From JALORV01 sp963791235 (GTDB taxonomy: Bacteria > Pseudomonadota > Gammaproteobacteria > Burkholderiales > Burkholderiaceae_F): a stretch of DNA of 64,000 nt. Of this stretch, positions 55,211-63,967 are shown piece by piece. Below the pieces are notes generated by a model. The model had not been told where the DNA came from. It ran no database searches and saw only the letters and a list, made by a program, of their open reading frames with translations. The stretch is taken from positions 1,415,499 to 1,479,498 of the forward strand of contig CAWBRW010000029.1 of assembly GCA_963791235.1 (NCBI GenBank), given 5' to 3'. The position numbers and the translations under genes were made by a program. How positions within the stretch are numbered: the stretch's first letter is position 1; every line of letters begins with the position of its first letter.

Positions 55211-56080
55211 ATGAGCAAACGATCAGCGACGCCGGTTGAACTGTCGACGACATGGTCGGTCGCCGATCGGGTCATTGAACTGTCCCGGCCTTTGATCATG
55301 GGCATCGTCAACGTGACGCCCGACTCGTTCTCCGATGGCGGTCGCTACTTGTCTCCCGCCGCCGCGCTGGCGCATGGCGAACGACTGATCGAGGAAGGGG
55401 CGGACCTGCTCGACATCGGTGGCGAGTCCACCCGTCCGGGGGCCGCCGACGTATCCGAGATGGAGGAGATCGACCGGGTGCTGCCCCTGGTCGAAGCGCT
55501 GCACTCTGGTGGCGTGCCGATCTCAGTGGACACCAGCAAGCCGGGCGTGATGCGGGCCGCGATCGCTGCGGGCGCGGCCGTGATCAACGATGTGCGGGCG
55601 TTTCGTACGCAAGGAGCGCTGGAGGCAGTACGCGGGAGCGGCTGCGGCCTCGTGCTGATGCATATGCAGGGCTCGCCACGGACGATGCAGAGCGAGCCGC
55701 ACTATGACGACGTCGTGGCGGACGTCACCGCGTTCCTGCGCGGACGCGTCGCCGACCTGGCGAATGCCGGCATCGATTTCTGTCGGATCGCCATTGATCC
55801 AGGCTTCGGCTTCGGCAAGACGGTAGAGCACAATTTCACATTGCTGCGGCGTTTGCCATCGCTGCAGGCAATAGGCCGTCCGGTGTTGGTCGGGTTATCG
55901 CGCAAATCGATGCTCGGTGCCGTCACGGGCCGTACGGTGGATGATCGTGTCGCGGCGTCGGTTGCGGCGGCAGTGCTGGCCGTCGAGCGCGGCGCGCGTA
56001 TCGTGCGCGTACACGACGTCGCGGCCACGCGCGACGCGCTGAAGGTGTGGGCTGCCACCACAGGAGGACAGAAGGGATGA
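55211..56080 (+). CDS. folP: dihydropteroate synthase
   Basis: Joins pABA to 6-hydroxymethyl-dihydropterin pyrophosphate in folate synthesis; target of sulfonamides. Motifs: GIVNVTPDSFSDGGRY, LLDIGGESTRPGA, VLMHMQGSPRTMQ, IAIDPGFGFGKTVEHN and GLSRKSMLGAVTGR. The ATG at 55211 gives 289 residues. It overlaps the start of glmM by four bases, as in E. coli. Confidence 0.97.
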   Translation: MSKRSATPVELSTTWSVADRVIELSRPLIMGIVNVTPDSFSDGGRYLSPAAALAHGERLIEEGADLLDIGGESTRPGAADVSEMEEIDRVLPLVEALHSGGVPISVDTSKPGVMRAAIAAGAAVINDVRAFRTQGALEAVRGSGCGLVLMHMQGSPRTMQSEPHYDDVVADVTAFLRGRVADLANAGIDFCRIAIDPGFGFGKTVEHNFTLLRRLPSLQAIGRPVLVGLSRKSMLGAVTGRTVDDRVAASVAAAVLAVERGARIVRVHDVAATRDALKVWAATTGGQKG

Positions 56081-57429
56081 CGCGCAAGTATTTCGGCACG
56101 GACGGCGTGCGTGGCACGGTGGGCGAGGCCCCGATCACGCCCGAGTTCGTGCTCAAGCTGGGACAGGCCGCGGGCCGTGTCCTCGCTCGCCAGGCGGAAG
56201 GCCAGAGCGGTCGCCCTTCGGTGCTGATCGGCAAGGACACACGCATCTCGGGTTACATGCTTGAGGCCGCCCTGGAGGCCGGCTTCTCGAGTGCCGGAGT
56301 CGACGTCGTGCTATCGGGGCCGCTGCCGACGCCGGCGGTCGCCTACCTGACACGTGCACTGCGGCTGAGCGCCGGCATCGTCATCAGCGCTTCGCACAAT
56401 CCGTATCCGGACAACGGCATCAAGTTCTTCTCCGCCCGTGGCAAGAAGCTGCCCGACGCGGTCGAGCAGCAGATCGAAGCGGAACTCGAGCAGCCCTGGC
56501 AATGCGTCGAGGCAAAGCGCCTCGGCAAGGTGCGTCGCCTCGACGACGCCGCCGGGCGGTACATCGAGTTCTGCAAACGCACGTTCCCGACGGAATTCGA
56601 CCTCAGAGGACTGAAGATCGTCGTCGACAGCGCCCACGGCGCGGCCTACCACGTGGCGCCCCCCGTCTTCCACGAACTGGGCGCGGATGTCGTTTGGCAC
56701 GGGGCCTCGCCCAACGGCATGAACATCAACGACGGCGTCGGCGCACTTTATGGCGAGCAACTGGCACATGCGGTTCAGTCGGCGGAGGCGGACTTCGGCA
56801 TTGCACTGGACGGAGATGCCGATCGCGTGCTGATCTGCGATGCGCACGGCCGCCTCTACAACGGCGACGAACTTCTCTATGTCATCGTCCGCGACCGGAT
56901 GCGGCACGGCAAGGTCGATGGCGTGGTCGGAACGTTGATGACGAACTACGCGCTCGAGCGTCGCTTCGCCGAGCTCGGCGTGGCATTCGTCCGGGCGAAG
57001 GTCGGCGACCGCTACGTGCTCGAACTGCTCGAACAGAAGGGATGGCTGTACGGTGGCGAGGGTTCCGGTCATCTGCTGTGCCTCGACTGCCACACCACCG
57101 GCGACGGGACGGTCAGTGCGCTACAGGTGCTGGCCGCCATGCGTCGCAGCGGGCAGACGCTGGCGGAGCTGACGTCAGATCTGGTCTTGCTGCCGCAGGC
57201 GCTGGTAAACGCGCGCATCGAACGCGGGTTCGACTGGAAGTCGTATGCACCGCTGGTGCACGAAATGTCCGTCGTGGAACAGGAACTCAGGGGTGCTGGC
57301 CGCGTTCTGATCCGTCCATCCGGAACCGAACCGGTGCTGCGCGTGATGGTCGAGGCGGAGGAGCCGGAAATCGCGGAGGCCATGGCGCAGCGACTCGCAA
57401 GTCGGGTCGGCACTGCGGCAGCGCACTGA
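56077..57429 (+). CDS. glmM: phosphoglucosamine mutase
   Basis: Converts glucosamine 6-phosphate to glucosamine 1-phosphate for peptidoglycan and LPS. The 450-residue protein has KYFGTDGVRGTVGEAPI, the phosphoserine loop ISASHNPYPDNGIKFFS, the metal site LDGDADRVLICDA, the sugar loop GGEGSGHLLC and the phosphate site RPSGTEPVLRVMVE. It follows folP by overlap. After it comes a spacer of about 460 bases with a gene remnant and the pst promoter. Confidence 0.97.
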   Translation: MTRKYFGTDGVRGTVGEAPITPEFVLKLGQAAGRVLARQAEGQSGRPSVLIGKDTRISGYMLEAALEAGFSSAGVDVVLSGPLPTPAVAYLTRALRLSAGIVISASHNPYPDNGIKFFSARGKKLPDAVEQQIEAELEQPWQCVEAKRLGKVRRLDDAAGRYIEFCKRTFPTEFDLRGLKIVVDSAHGAAYHVAPPVFHELGADVVWHGASPNGMNINDGVGALYGEQLAHAVQSAEADFGIALDGDADRVLICDAHGRLYNGDELLYVIVRDRMRHGKVDGVVGTLMTNYALERRFAELGVAFVRAKVGDRYVLELLEQKGWLYGGEGSGHLLCLDCHTTGDGTVSALQVLAAMRRSGQTLAELTSDLVLLPQALVNARIERGFDWKSYAPLVHEMSVVEQELRGAGRVLIRPSGTEPVLRVMVEAEEPEIAEAMAQRLASRVGTAAAH

Positions 57430-57458
57430 CCGCGGCTCCAGACGACCCTGGGGGCGCG

Positions 57459-57777
57459 CTAGTGCGCGTTACCCGGTGCAGTTCGAGCCAGCGGGGCACT
57501 CGAGGGTAACGCCTGCTGCAGTGTTAGAAACTGGACGGTGGCCGCGCGCCACGAGTACTGCTCAGCATGTGCATCGACCGCGCGTGCGGTCGATGCGCAG
57601 TGCATGCAGCGCGGCCTTGCGCAGGTCCTCGTCAAGCACGGCGACGCCTGACCCGCCGACGACATCGATCGGCCCCTGGACGGGAAATGCCGCCACCGGC
57701 GTTCCACACGCCAGTGCCTCCAATGGCCTGATCTGCGGCGGTGAAGCCAAGGCCTGGCGCAGGCGCCCGGTTGTCAC
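57459..57777 (-). pseudogene. remnant of a GT4-family glycosyltransferase
   Basis: Only a C-terminal fragment is left. From about 57735, PLEALACGTPVAAFPVQGPI, then DVVGGSGVAVLDEDLRKAALHAL, is typical of the donor-binding half of GT4 enzymes. At about 57580 the frame shifts and continues AVDAHAEQYSWRAATVQFL, the normal family end. The expected upstream DTFGLVLLEA segment is degraded, and no N-terminal domain exists because the pst promoter lies there. Truncation plus a frameshift make decay likely, and the fragment fits a gene that lost its 5' half. Confidence 0.7.
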
Positions 57778-57826
57778 GGACGATCGTGACGGATGTCACT
57801 GACCTGTCATCCGCGGTTCCTAGACT
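57772..57826 (+). promoter_or_regulatory. tandem Pho box and -10 of the pst operon
   Basis: TGTCAC at 57794-57799 and TGTCAT at 57805-57810 are in the 11-base register of a PhoB site (CTGTCAT-N4-CTGTCAT). Another TGTCAC at 57772-57777 lies exactly two periods upstream, with a weak unit (ATCGTG) between, so two PhoB dimers could bind. TAGACT at 57821-57826 starts ten bases after the box, the usual distance for PhoB-dependent promoters. The pstS start is 65 bases further on. Confidence 0.8.
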
Positions 57827-57891
57827 TGCCGCTATTGAAGATCCACGCTTTTCCTGTTCACTTACTCCTCGACCACTCAGAGGTGCATCGC

Positions 57892-58929
57892 ATGAGACTA
57901 ATTTCCATCAAGGCGCTGGCGACGGGCATTGCGCTCGCAGGGGCCGTTTCTTCCGTATCCGCCCAGGAAATCACCGGCGCGGGCGCCACCTTCCCGGCTC
58001 CGCTGTACGCCAAATGGGCGGACGCCTACCACAAGGCTACGGGCGCCCGCATCAATTACCAGTCCGTCGGCTCGGGCGCGGGGTTGCGCCAGATTCGTGG
58101 CAAGACGGTCGATTTCGGGGCCTCGGACATGCCGTTGAACGACGACGAATTGCAGAAGGACGGCCTGATGCAGTTCCCGACGGTGATCGGCGGCGTGGTC
58201 CCGGTGTTCAACATCCCGGGCATCCCGACGCGGCAGATGCGACTGACGGGGCAGGTGCTCGGTGACATCTATCTGGGCAAGATCACGAAGTGGAACGATC
58301 CGGCGATCGTCGCGCTGAACCCGGGCCTGAAGCTGCCGGATGCCACGATCTCCCCGGTGCGCCGCGCCGATGGTTCGGGTACGACCTTCATCTTCACCAA
58401 CTACCTGTCCAAGGTGAACTCCGAGTGGAAGGCGAAGGTCGGCGAGGGCACCGCGGTCAACTGGCCGGCCGGCGCTGGAGGCAAAGGCAACGAAGGCGTC
58501 TCCGCGTTCGTTCAGCGCCTGCCGAATTCGATCGGCTATGTCGAATATGCCTACGCCAAGCAGAACAAGATGACGTACGCGCTGCTGCAGAACGCGGCGG
58601 GTTCCTTTGTGGCGCCTGAAGACACAGCCTTCAAGGCCGCGGCGGCGGGCGCGGAGTGGACCAAGAGCTTCCATCAGATCCTGACCAATCAGCCGGGCAA
58701 GGACGCGTGGCCGATAACCGGTGCCACGTTCATCATGATGCAGTTGAAGCAGGACAAGCCGCAGCAGGCGGTTGCTGCACTGCGCTTCTTTGACTGGGCG
58801 TTCGCCAACGGCGACAAGATGTCGGACGACCTCGACTACGTACCGCTACCCGACAGTGTCGAGGCGCTGGTCCGCCAGCAGTGGGGCAAGATCACCGACG
58901 GCTCCGGCAAGCCGGTGATGACGAAGTAA
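57892..58929 (+). CDS. pstS: phosphate ABC transporter substrate-binding protein PstS
   Basis: High-affinity periplasmic phosphate-binding protein, 345 residues. The signal peptide is MRLISIKALATGIALAG to SVSA. The mature protein opens QEITGAGATFPAPLYAKW; SVGSGAGLRQI, DFGASDMPL, RRADGSGTTFIFTNYL and GAGGKGNEGVSAFV carry the phosphate-binding loops. The ATG at 57892 fits the signal peptide. It leads the pst operon under Pho box control. Confidence 0.97.
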   Translation: MRLISIKALATGIALAGAVSSVSAQEITGAGATFPAPLYAKWADAYHKATGARINYQSVGSGAGLRQIRGKTVDFGASDMPLNDDELQKDGLMQFPTVIGGVVPVFNIPGIPTRQMRLTGQVLGDIYLGKITKWNDPAIVALNPGLKLPDATISPVRRADGSGTTFIFTNYLSKVNSEWKAKVGEGTAVNWPAGAGGKGNEGVSAFVQRLPNSIGYVEYAYAKQNKMTYALLQNAAGSFVAPEDTAFKAAAAGAEWTKSFHQILTNQPGKDAWPITGATFIMMQLKQDKPQQAVAALRFFDWAFANGDKMSDDLDYVPLPDSVEALVRQQWGKITDGSGKPVMTK

Positions 58930-58937
58930 TCGACTCG

Positions 58938-58965
58938 GATCCCCGGGGCGCACGGCCCGGGGATC
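58938..58965 (+). repeat. hairpin between pstS and pstC
   Basis: GATCCCCGGG (58938-58947) and CCCGGGGATC (58956-58965) form a perfect ten-base stem without a T tract. In E. coli a REP-type structure follows pstS and raises its message over the other pst genes; the same is plausible here. Confidence 0.6.
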
Positions 58966-59022
58966 GAGCTTCCGCTGACAGCGAACAAGAGCCTGCTAGG
59001 GCGCCGCCGGGAAGCTGCTGCG

Positions 59023-60036
59023 ATGGACGCTACACTGTCCGAGAACCCGTTTTCCAAGGAAGCCCAGACCGTGCAGATGCCCGAAGAGCCGCCCTTGCGG
59101 CGATCCGGCAGGCTTGCCGACGTTGTCTTCCTCAATGTCACGCGCGGCGCGGCGATCCTCACGCTGCTGCTGCTGGCGGCAATCATCGTTTCCCTGGTGA
59201 TCGGCGCCTGGCCGTCGATCCGCGAGTTCGGGCCGAGATTCCTCTGGACCGCGGAGTGGGACCCGGTCCAGGAGAAGTTCGGCGGGCTCGTGATGATCTA
59301 CGGCACGCTGATGACGTCGCTGATTGCGTTGCTCATCGCGGTGCCGGTCAGTTTCGGCATCGCTCTCTTCCTCACCGAGCTGTCGCCTAAGTGGCTCAAG
59401 CGACCGCTCGGCACGGCCATTGAGCTGCTGGCCGCGATACCGTCGATCGTCTACGGCATGTGGGGCCTGCTGGTCTTCTCGCCGATCCTCGCCCGGTACG
59501 TGCAGCAGCCGATGCAGACAGCCTTTGGCGACGTCCCGGTGTTGGGTGCCCTGTTCTCGGGGGCTCCCGTTGGCATCGGCATCCTGTCGGCCGGCATCAT
59601 CCTCGCCATCATGATCATTCCGTTCATCGCGGCGGTCATGCGCGACGTGTTCGAAGTGACGCCGCCGATGCTGAAGGAGTCGGCCTACGGGGTCGGCGCG
59701 ACGACCTGGGAAGTGGTCTGGCGGGTCGTGCTTCCGTATACGAAGGCCGGGGTGATCGGGGGTGTGATGCTCGGACTCGGCCGGGCGCTCGGTGAAACGA
59801 TGGCCGTGACGTTCGTCATCGGAAACTTCAACCAGCTGAACAACCTGTCACTCTTCGAGGCAGCTAACTCGATCACCTCCGCGCTGGCGAATGAATTCGC
59901 GGAAGCGACACCCGGGCTGCACGAGGCGTCGCTGATCTATCTCGGACTCATCCTGTTCTTGATCACCTGCGTCGTGCTCGGTTTCAGCAAGTTCCTGTTG
60001 ATGCAACTCAAGCGGCGCGAGGGGTCGCGCACATGA
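59023..60036 (+). CDS. pstC: phosphate ABC transporter permease PstC
   Basis: Inner-membrane permease, 337 residues, with six transmembrane helices after a soluble N-terminus. FGGLVMIYGTLMTSLIALLIAVP, LAAIPSIVYGMWGL and KESAYGVGATTWEVVWRVVLPYTKAG (EAA loop) are diagnostic. The 3' end overlaps pstA by four bases. Confidence 0.96.
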   Translation: MDATLSENPFSKEAQTVQMPEEPPLRRSGRLADVVFLNVTRGAAILTLLLLAAIIVSLVIGAWPSIREFGPRFLWTAEWDPVQEKFGGLVMIYGTLMTSLIALLIAVPVSFGIALFLTELSPKWLKRPLGTAIELLAAIPSIVYGMWGLLVFSPILARYVQQPMQTAFGDVPVLGALFSGAPVGIGILSAGIILAIMIIPFIAAVMRDVFEVTPPMLKESAYGVGATTWEVVWRVVLPYTKAGVIGGVMLGLGRALGETMAVTFVIGNFNQLNNLSLFEAANSITSALANEFAEATPGLHEASLIYLGLILFLITCVVLGFSKFLLMQLKRREGSRT

Positions 60037-60908
60037 ACGCGGTCACCGAAACGGCAGCGCCCGACTACCGGCTGCCGATGCACCGGCGCCGCAAGCTGGT
60101 CAACATCGTTGCCCTTTCGCTGTCGCTGGCGGCGATGGCATTCGGCCTGATCTGGCTGGTTTGGATCTTGTGGGACACGTTGCTGCTCGGCGTGAAGGGA
60201 CTGGGCGCCACCACATTCCTGCAGGACACACCGCCGCCAAATTCGGAGGGTGGTGGACTGCGCAACGCGATTGTCGGATCGCTCGTCATGGTGTCTTCGG
60301 CCACTGCGATCGGAACGCCAATCGGCGTTCTGGCCGGTATTTACCTCGCCGAGTATGGCCAGCGCGGCTGGCTCGGCAGCCTGACGCGTTTCATCAACGA
60401 CATTCTCCTGTCCGCACCGTCGATCGTTATCGGCCTCTTTGTCTACACCATCGTCGTTGCCCAGGCACGGTCGTTTTCTGCGTTCGCCGGAATCGTCGCG
60501 CTCGCACTGATCGTTATCCCGGTCGTTATCCGTACGACCGAGAACATGCTGTCGTTGATTCCGAATGCGCTGCGCGAGGCGACGTTCGCGCTGGGCGCGC
60601 CAAAGTGGGTGATGATCTGGCGTGTGACCCTCAAGGCGGCGCGCGCGGGCGTGGTCACAGGTGTGCTTCTAGCGCTGGCGCGCATCGCCGGCGAAACGGC
60701 GCCGCTGCTCTTCACCGCCCTTTCAAACCAGTTCTTCACGCTGAATCTCGGCGAACCGATGGCGAACCTGCCGGTCACCATCTTCAAGTTCGCAATGAGT
60801 CCGTTTGCCAACTGGCAGGCGATGGCCTGGGCGGGGGTGTTCCTCATCACAATTGGAGTGCTCACGCTGAATATCCTGGCGCGTGTGCTGTTCCGGCAAA
60901 AGCATTAG
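60033..60908 (+). CDS. pstA: phosphate ABC transporter permease PstA
   Basis: Second permease subunit, 291 residues and six helices. TPPPNSEGGGLRNAIVGSL, GIYLAEYGQRGWLG, LSAPSIVIGLFVY and REATFALGAPKWVMIWRVTLKAA (EAA loop) fit PstA. It starts within the pstC stop. Confidence 0.96.
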   Translation: MNAVTETAAPDYRLPMHRRRKLVNIVALSLSLAAMAFGLIWLVWILWDTLLLGVKGLGATTFLQDTPPPNSEGGGLRNAIVGSLVMVSSATAIGTPIGVLAGIYLAEYGQRGWLGSLTRFINDILLSAPSIVIGLFVYTIVVAQARSFSAFAGIVALALIVIPVVIRTTENMLSLIPNALREATFALGAPKWVMIWRVTLKAARAGVVTGVLLALARIAGETAPLLFTALSNQFFTLNLGEPMANLPVTIFKFAMSPFANWQAMAWAGVFLITIGVLTLNILARVLFRQKH

Positions 60909-60916
60909 GAGCGAAG

Positions 60917-61705
60917 ATGGACGCTGCGACCAGCCCGCTGAAGCCGAACGAAAAGGTGAAGATGAAGGTTCGCAACCTCAACTTCTACTACGGCAAGTTC
61001 CAGGCTCTGAAGAACATCAATCTCGAGGTTCCGGAGAAGAAGGTCACCGCGTTCATCGGCCCGTCGGGCTGCGGCAAGTCGACGCTGCTGCGCGTGTTCA
61101 ATCGCATGTTCGAGCTCTATCCGGAGCAGCGGGCGGAGGGCGAGGTCACCGTTGACGGGGAGAACGTGCTCACCTCCAAGGAGGACGTCGCGTTAATTCG
61201 CGCCAAGATTGGCATGATCTTCCAGAAACCGACGCCGTTTCCGATGTCGATCTACGACAACATCGCGTTCGGCGTGCGCCTGTTTGAGAATCTTTCGAAA
61301 TCGGCGATAGACGATCGAGTCGAATGGGCGCTGCGCAAGGGTGCACTCTGGAACGAGGTCAAGGACAAGCTCGGGCAGAGCGGCACCAGCCTGTCGGGCG
61401 GGCAGCAGCAGCGGCTCTGCATTGCTCGCGGCATCGCGGTCCGGCCCGAAATCATCCTGTTTGACGAACCGTGCTCGGCGCTCGACCCGATCTCGACGTC
61501 GAAGATCGAGGAACTGATCGACGAACTCAAGTCGGACTACACGGTCGCAATCGTCACGCATAACATGCAACAGGCAGCGCGCGTGTCGGACTACACGGCG
61601 TATATGTACCTCGGGGACCTGGTGGAGTTTGGCGAAACCGACCAGATCTTCATCAAGCCCCGCAGGAAAGAAACCGAGGACTACATCACCGGCCGCTTCG
61701 GCTAG
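60917..61705 (+). CDS. pstB: phosphate ABC transporter ATPase PstB
   Basis: ATPase of the PstSCAB importer, also part of the PhoR signalling complex. The ATG at 60917 with AGGAGCGAAG gives 262 residues. FIGPSGCGKSTLLRVFNRM is Walker A, FQKPTPFPMSIYDN the Q-loop, SLSGGQQQRLCIARG the signature, IILFDEPCSALDP Walker B and IVTHNMQQA the H-loop. Confidence 0.97.
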   Translation: MDAATSPLKPNEKVKMKVRNLNFYYGKFQALKNINLEVPEKKVTAFIGPSGCGKSTLLRVFNRMFELYPEQRAEGEVTVDGENVLTSKEDVALIRAKIGMIFQKPTPFPMSIYDNIAFGVRLFENLSKSAIDDRVEWALRKGALWNEVKDKLGQSGTSLSGGQQQRLCIARGIAVRPEIILFDEPCSALDPISTSKIEELIDELKSDYTVAIVTHNMQQAARVSDYTAYMYLGDLVEFGETDQIFIKPRRKETEDYITGRFG

Positions 61706-61736
61706 TGGTTGGGCGGCGGCGCCGCAGGAGAAACAG

Positions 61737-62450
61737 ATGGGAACCGGCGATCACTCGATGAGGAAGTACGACGAGGAACTCGAAGCAATGCGTTCTCGCG
61801 TGCTGCAAATGGGCGGCCTGGTCGAGTCGCAGGTGCGTACCGCGCTCGACGCGTTCGAAAGTGCCAACGTCGATCTGGCCCAGCAGGCGATCGATGCCGA
61901 TCGGCGCGTCAACGAACTGGAAATGGACCTTGACCAGATGGTCAACCACGTGATTGCCCGCCGCCAGCCTACGGCAGGGGATTTGCGCATGATCATGGGG
62001 ATCGCCAGGGCGACGACCGACATCGAACGCATCGGTGACGAGGCCAGCAAGATCGCACGTGCGGCAAAGTGGCTGCGCGAAAAGGAAGGTCAGGCGCGGG
62101 TGAATCGCGTTCCGGACATCCGCTATTCCGGCGAGGCGGCCGTGTCGATGCTTCGGCGGGCCCTTGACTCATTCGCGAGGCTTGACCCGCAGGCCGCCGC
62201 GGAAATCATCAAGGACGACGAGGGCGTCGACGAACACTTCCGCGCCATCCTGCGCCAGCTGATCACGTTCATGATGGAAGATCCGCGCACGATTTCGGCA
62301 TCGCTCGATACGGTGTGGGCGGCCAAGGCGATCGAGCGCATCGGCGACCATTCAAAGAACATCGCCGAGCACGTCATCTTTATCTCCCAGGGCGTCGATG
62401 CCCGACACCTGACGCCGGATGAAGTGGTCCGCGCCGTGGCACGCGGATAG
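61737..62450 (+). CDS. phoU: phosphate signalling regulator PhoU
   Basis: Connects PstB to PhoR and represses the Pho regulon when phosphate is ample. The ATG at 61737 follows GCAGGAGAAACAG; 237 residues. Two three-helix bundles each carry the metal-binding motif: ERIGDEASKIARAA and ERIGDHSKNIAEHV. The usual length. It sits between pstB and phoB. Confidence 0.95.
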   Translation: MGTGDHSMRKYDEELEAMRSRVLQMGGLVESQVRTALDAFESANVDLAQQAIDADRRVNELEMDLDQMVNHVIARRQPTAGDLRMIMGIARATTDIERIGDEASKIARAAKWLREKEGQARVNRVPDIRYSGEAAVSMLRRALDSFARLDPQAAAEIIKDDEGVDEHFRAILRQLITFMMEDPRTISASLDTVWAAKAIERIGDHSKNIAEHVIFISQGVDARHLTPDEVVRAVARG

Positions 62451-62457
62451 GGCGGTC

Positions 62458-63153
62458 GTGGCCGCCTCCATTCTCATCGTCGAGGACGAGCCGGCGATCC
62501 AGGAGCTGGTGGCGTACACATGCAGCAGCAACGGTTACTCGGTACGCCGGGCGGACTCGGTCAGGGCGGCCCGGGAAGCGATCGGCGCCGAGCTGCCGGA
62601 CCTGGTCCTGCTCGACTGGATGCTGCCGGATCGTCCGGGCGTCGAACTGCTGAAGGACCTGCGCACGGCGGACCGGACGCGCGCCTTACCGGTCATCATG
62701 CTGACCGCCCGGGGCAGCGAAGCGGACCGCGTCGTCGGACTGGATACCGGGGCCGACGATTACGTCGTCAAGCCGTTTTCTCCGCGCGAGCTGGCGTCGC
62801 GCATCCGCGCGGTGTTTCGCCGCCGCGCGCCGCAACACAGCGGAGAGGCGGTCGAGTACGGCCCGATCACCATCGACCCGGCCCGCCATGAGGTGCGCGC
62901 GTGCGGAAAGCCGGTGCGCATTGGCCTCGCCGAGTTCAAGCTGCTGAGCTTCCTCGTCAGCCATCCCGATCGGGTGTTCTCGCGCACGCAACTGCTGGAC
63001 AGTGTCTGGGGCGACCACGTCTTCATCGAGGAGCGCACGGTCGACGTGCATGTCCTGCGCTTGCGCAAGGCGCTCGTGCCATTCGACGCGCAGCACCTGG
63101 TGCAGACCGTCCGTGGAATGGGCTACCGGCTGTCGACGCAGCCTGAGCAGTGA
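62458..63153 (+). CDS. phoB: phosphate regulon response regulator PhoB
   Basis: OmpR-type activator that binds Pho boxes when phosphorylated by PhoR. The GTG at 62458 gives the usual start MAASILIVEDEPAIQELV (231 residues); an ATG at 62419 would overlap phoU. The receiver has VEDE, the phospho-Asp in LVLLDWMLPD, MLTARG and DDYVVKPF. The C-terminal winged helix has GLAEFKLLSFLVSHPDRVFSR and RTVDVHVLRLRKAL. It would act on the site at 57772-57826. Confidence 0.96.
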   Translation: MAASILIVEDEPAIQELVAYTCSSNGYSVRRADSVRAAREAIGAELPDLVLLDWMLPDRPGVELLKDLRTADRTRALPVIMLTARGSEADRVVGLDTGADDYVVKPFSPRELASRIRAVFRRRAPQHSGEAVEYGPITIDPARHEVRACGKPVRIGLAEFKLLSFLVSHPDRVFSRTQLLDSVWGDHVFIEERTVDVHVLRLRKALVPFDAQHLVQTVRGMGYRLSTQPEQ

Positions 63154-63220
63154 GCGGCGTGCGCCTGCCTCTTGCCTTCTCGCAAGGGCTGCGGCGCAGG
63201 CCGCGGGCTAGACTCGCCCG

Positions 63221-63967
63221 ATGTCCGATCGACTGAAAAGCGGGATTTCCCTGCTCGGACCTGCAATCTTGCGGCTGGCCGTTCTGGCCGCGGTCGGCTT
63301 GGTCGTCGGGCTGCTTTTCGGCACGGTCACCGCACTGTGGGTCCTCGTTGCCGGACTCGTTGTTCTGCTGGCCGTGCACATGAGCTATGCCAGCCGGCTC
63401 GCCGCGTGGCTCGAATCGCCCAGGCTGGATGATCTGCCGAATGGCTGGGGCCTTTGGGCAAACGTCTTTGCCCGTCTGTACCGGCAGCGGCGCAAGACCG
63501 AAGCGAACGAGCGCAGACTGCTTGAGAACGAGGAACGGTTCCGGCGCACGATCAGTGCACTGCCGGAAGGCATCGTGCTCGTCGACGCGTCGTTGCAGAT
63601 CGACTGGTGCAACCCGGTGGCGGAAGAGCACCTTGGCGTGCGCCTCGCTGCCGATCACGGCTTGCGCGTTACGAATCTCGTGCGTGATCCCGAGTTCATC
63701 AATTACATGACCTCTGCCCACTTCGAGTCGCCGCTCACGTTCAGGCCCCTTGCGCGGCCGGGATTTTCGCTGGAAGTGCGCGTCGTCGACTTTGAGCCGG
63801 CGCGCTCGATCATCATCACCCGCGACATAACGCAACGAGAACGCGTTGACGCCGTGCGTCGGGACTTCATCGCCAACGTGTCGCATGAGCTGCGCACACC
63901 GCTTACGGTCGTGAGTGGGTTCCTCGAGATGCAGCTCGAAGGGCCAGCGGGCGACGAGTCGACGTGA
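63221..63967 (+). CDS. phoR: phosphate regulon sensor kinase PhoR, truncated after the H-box
   Basis: Only 248 residues of an expected 430 or so. Two N-terminal transmembrane segments are followed by a DUF3329-like linker, a PAS domain (about residues 105-195, with SALPEGIVLVDASLQIDWCN) and the H-box FIANVSHELRTPLTVVSG with the phospho-His. The sequence then leaves the family at GFLEMQLEGPAGDEST and stops at 63967. No dimer helix 2 or ATPase domain follows in any frame to the window end, and the last 25 or so bases are A+T-richer. Insertion of another element or a sequence-end artefact is more likely than a natural short PhoR. Confidence 0.85.
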   Translation: MSDRLKSGISLLGPAILRLAVLAAVGLVVGLLFGTVTALWVLVAGLVVLLAVHMSYASRLAAWLESPRLDDLPNGWGLWANVFARLYRQRRKTEANERRLLENEERFRRTISALPEGIVLVDASLQIDWCNPVAEEHLGVRLAADHGLRVTNLVRDPEFINYMTSAHFESPLTFRPLARPGFSLEVRVVDFEPARSIIITRDITQRERVDAVRRDFIANVSHELRTPLTVVSGFLEMQLEGPAGDEST

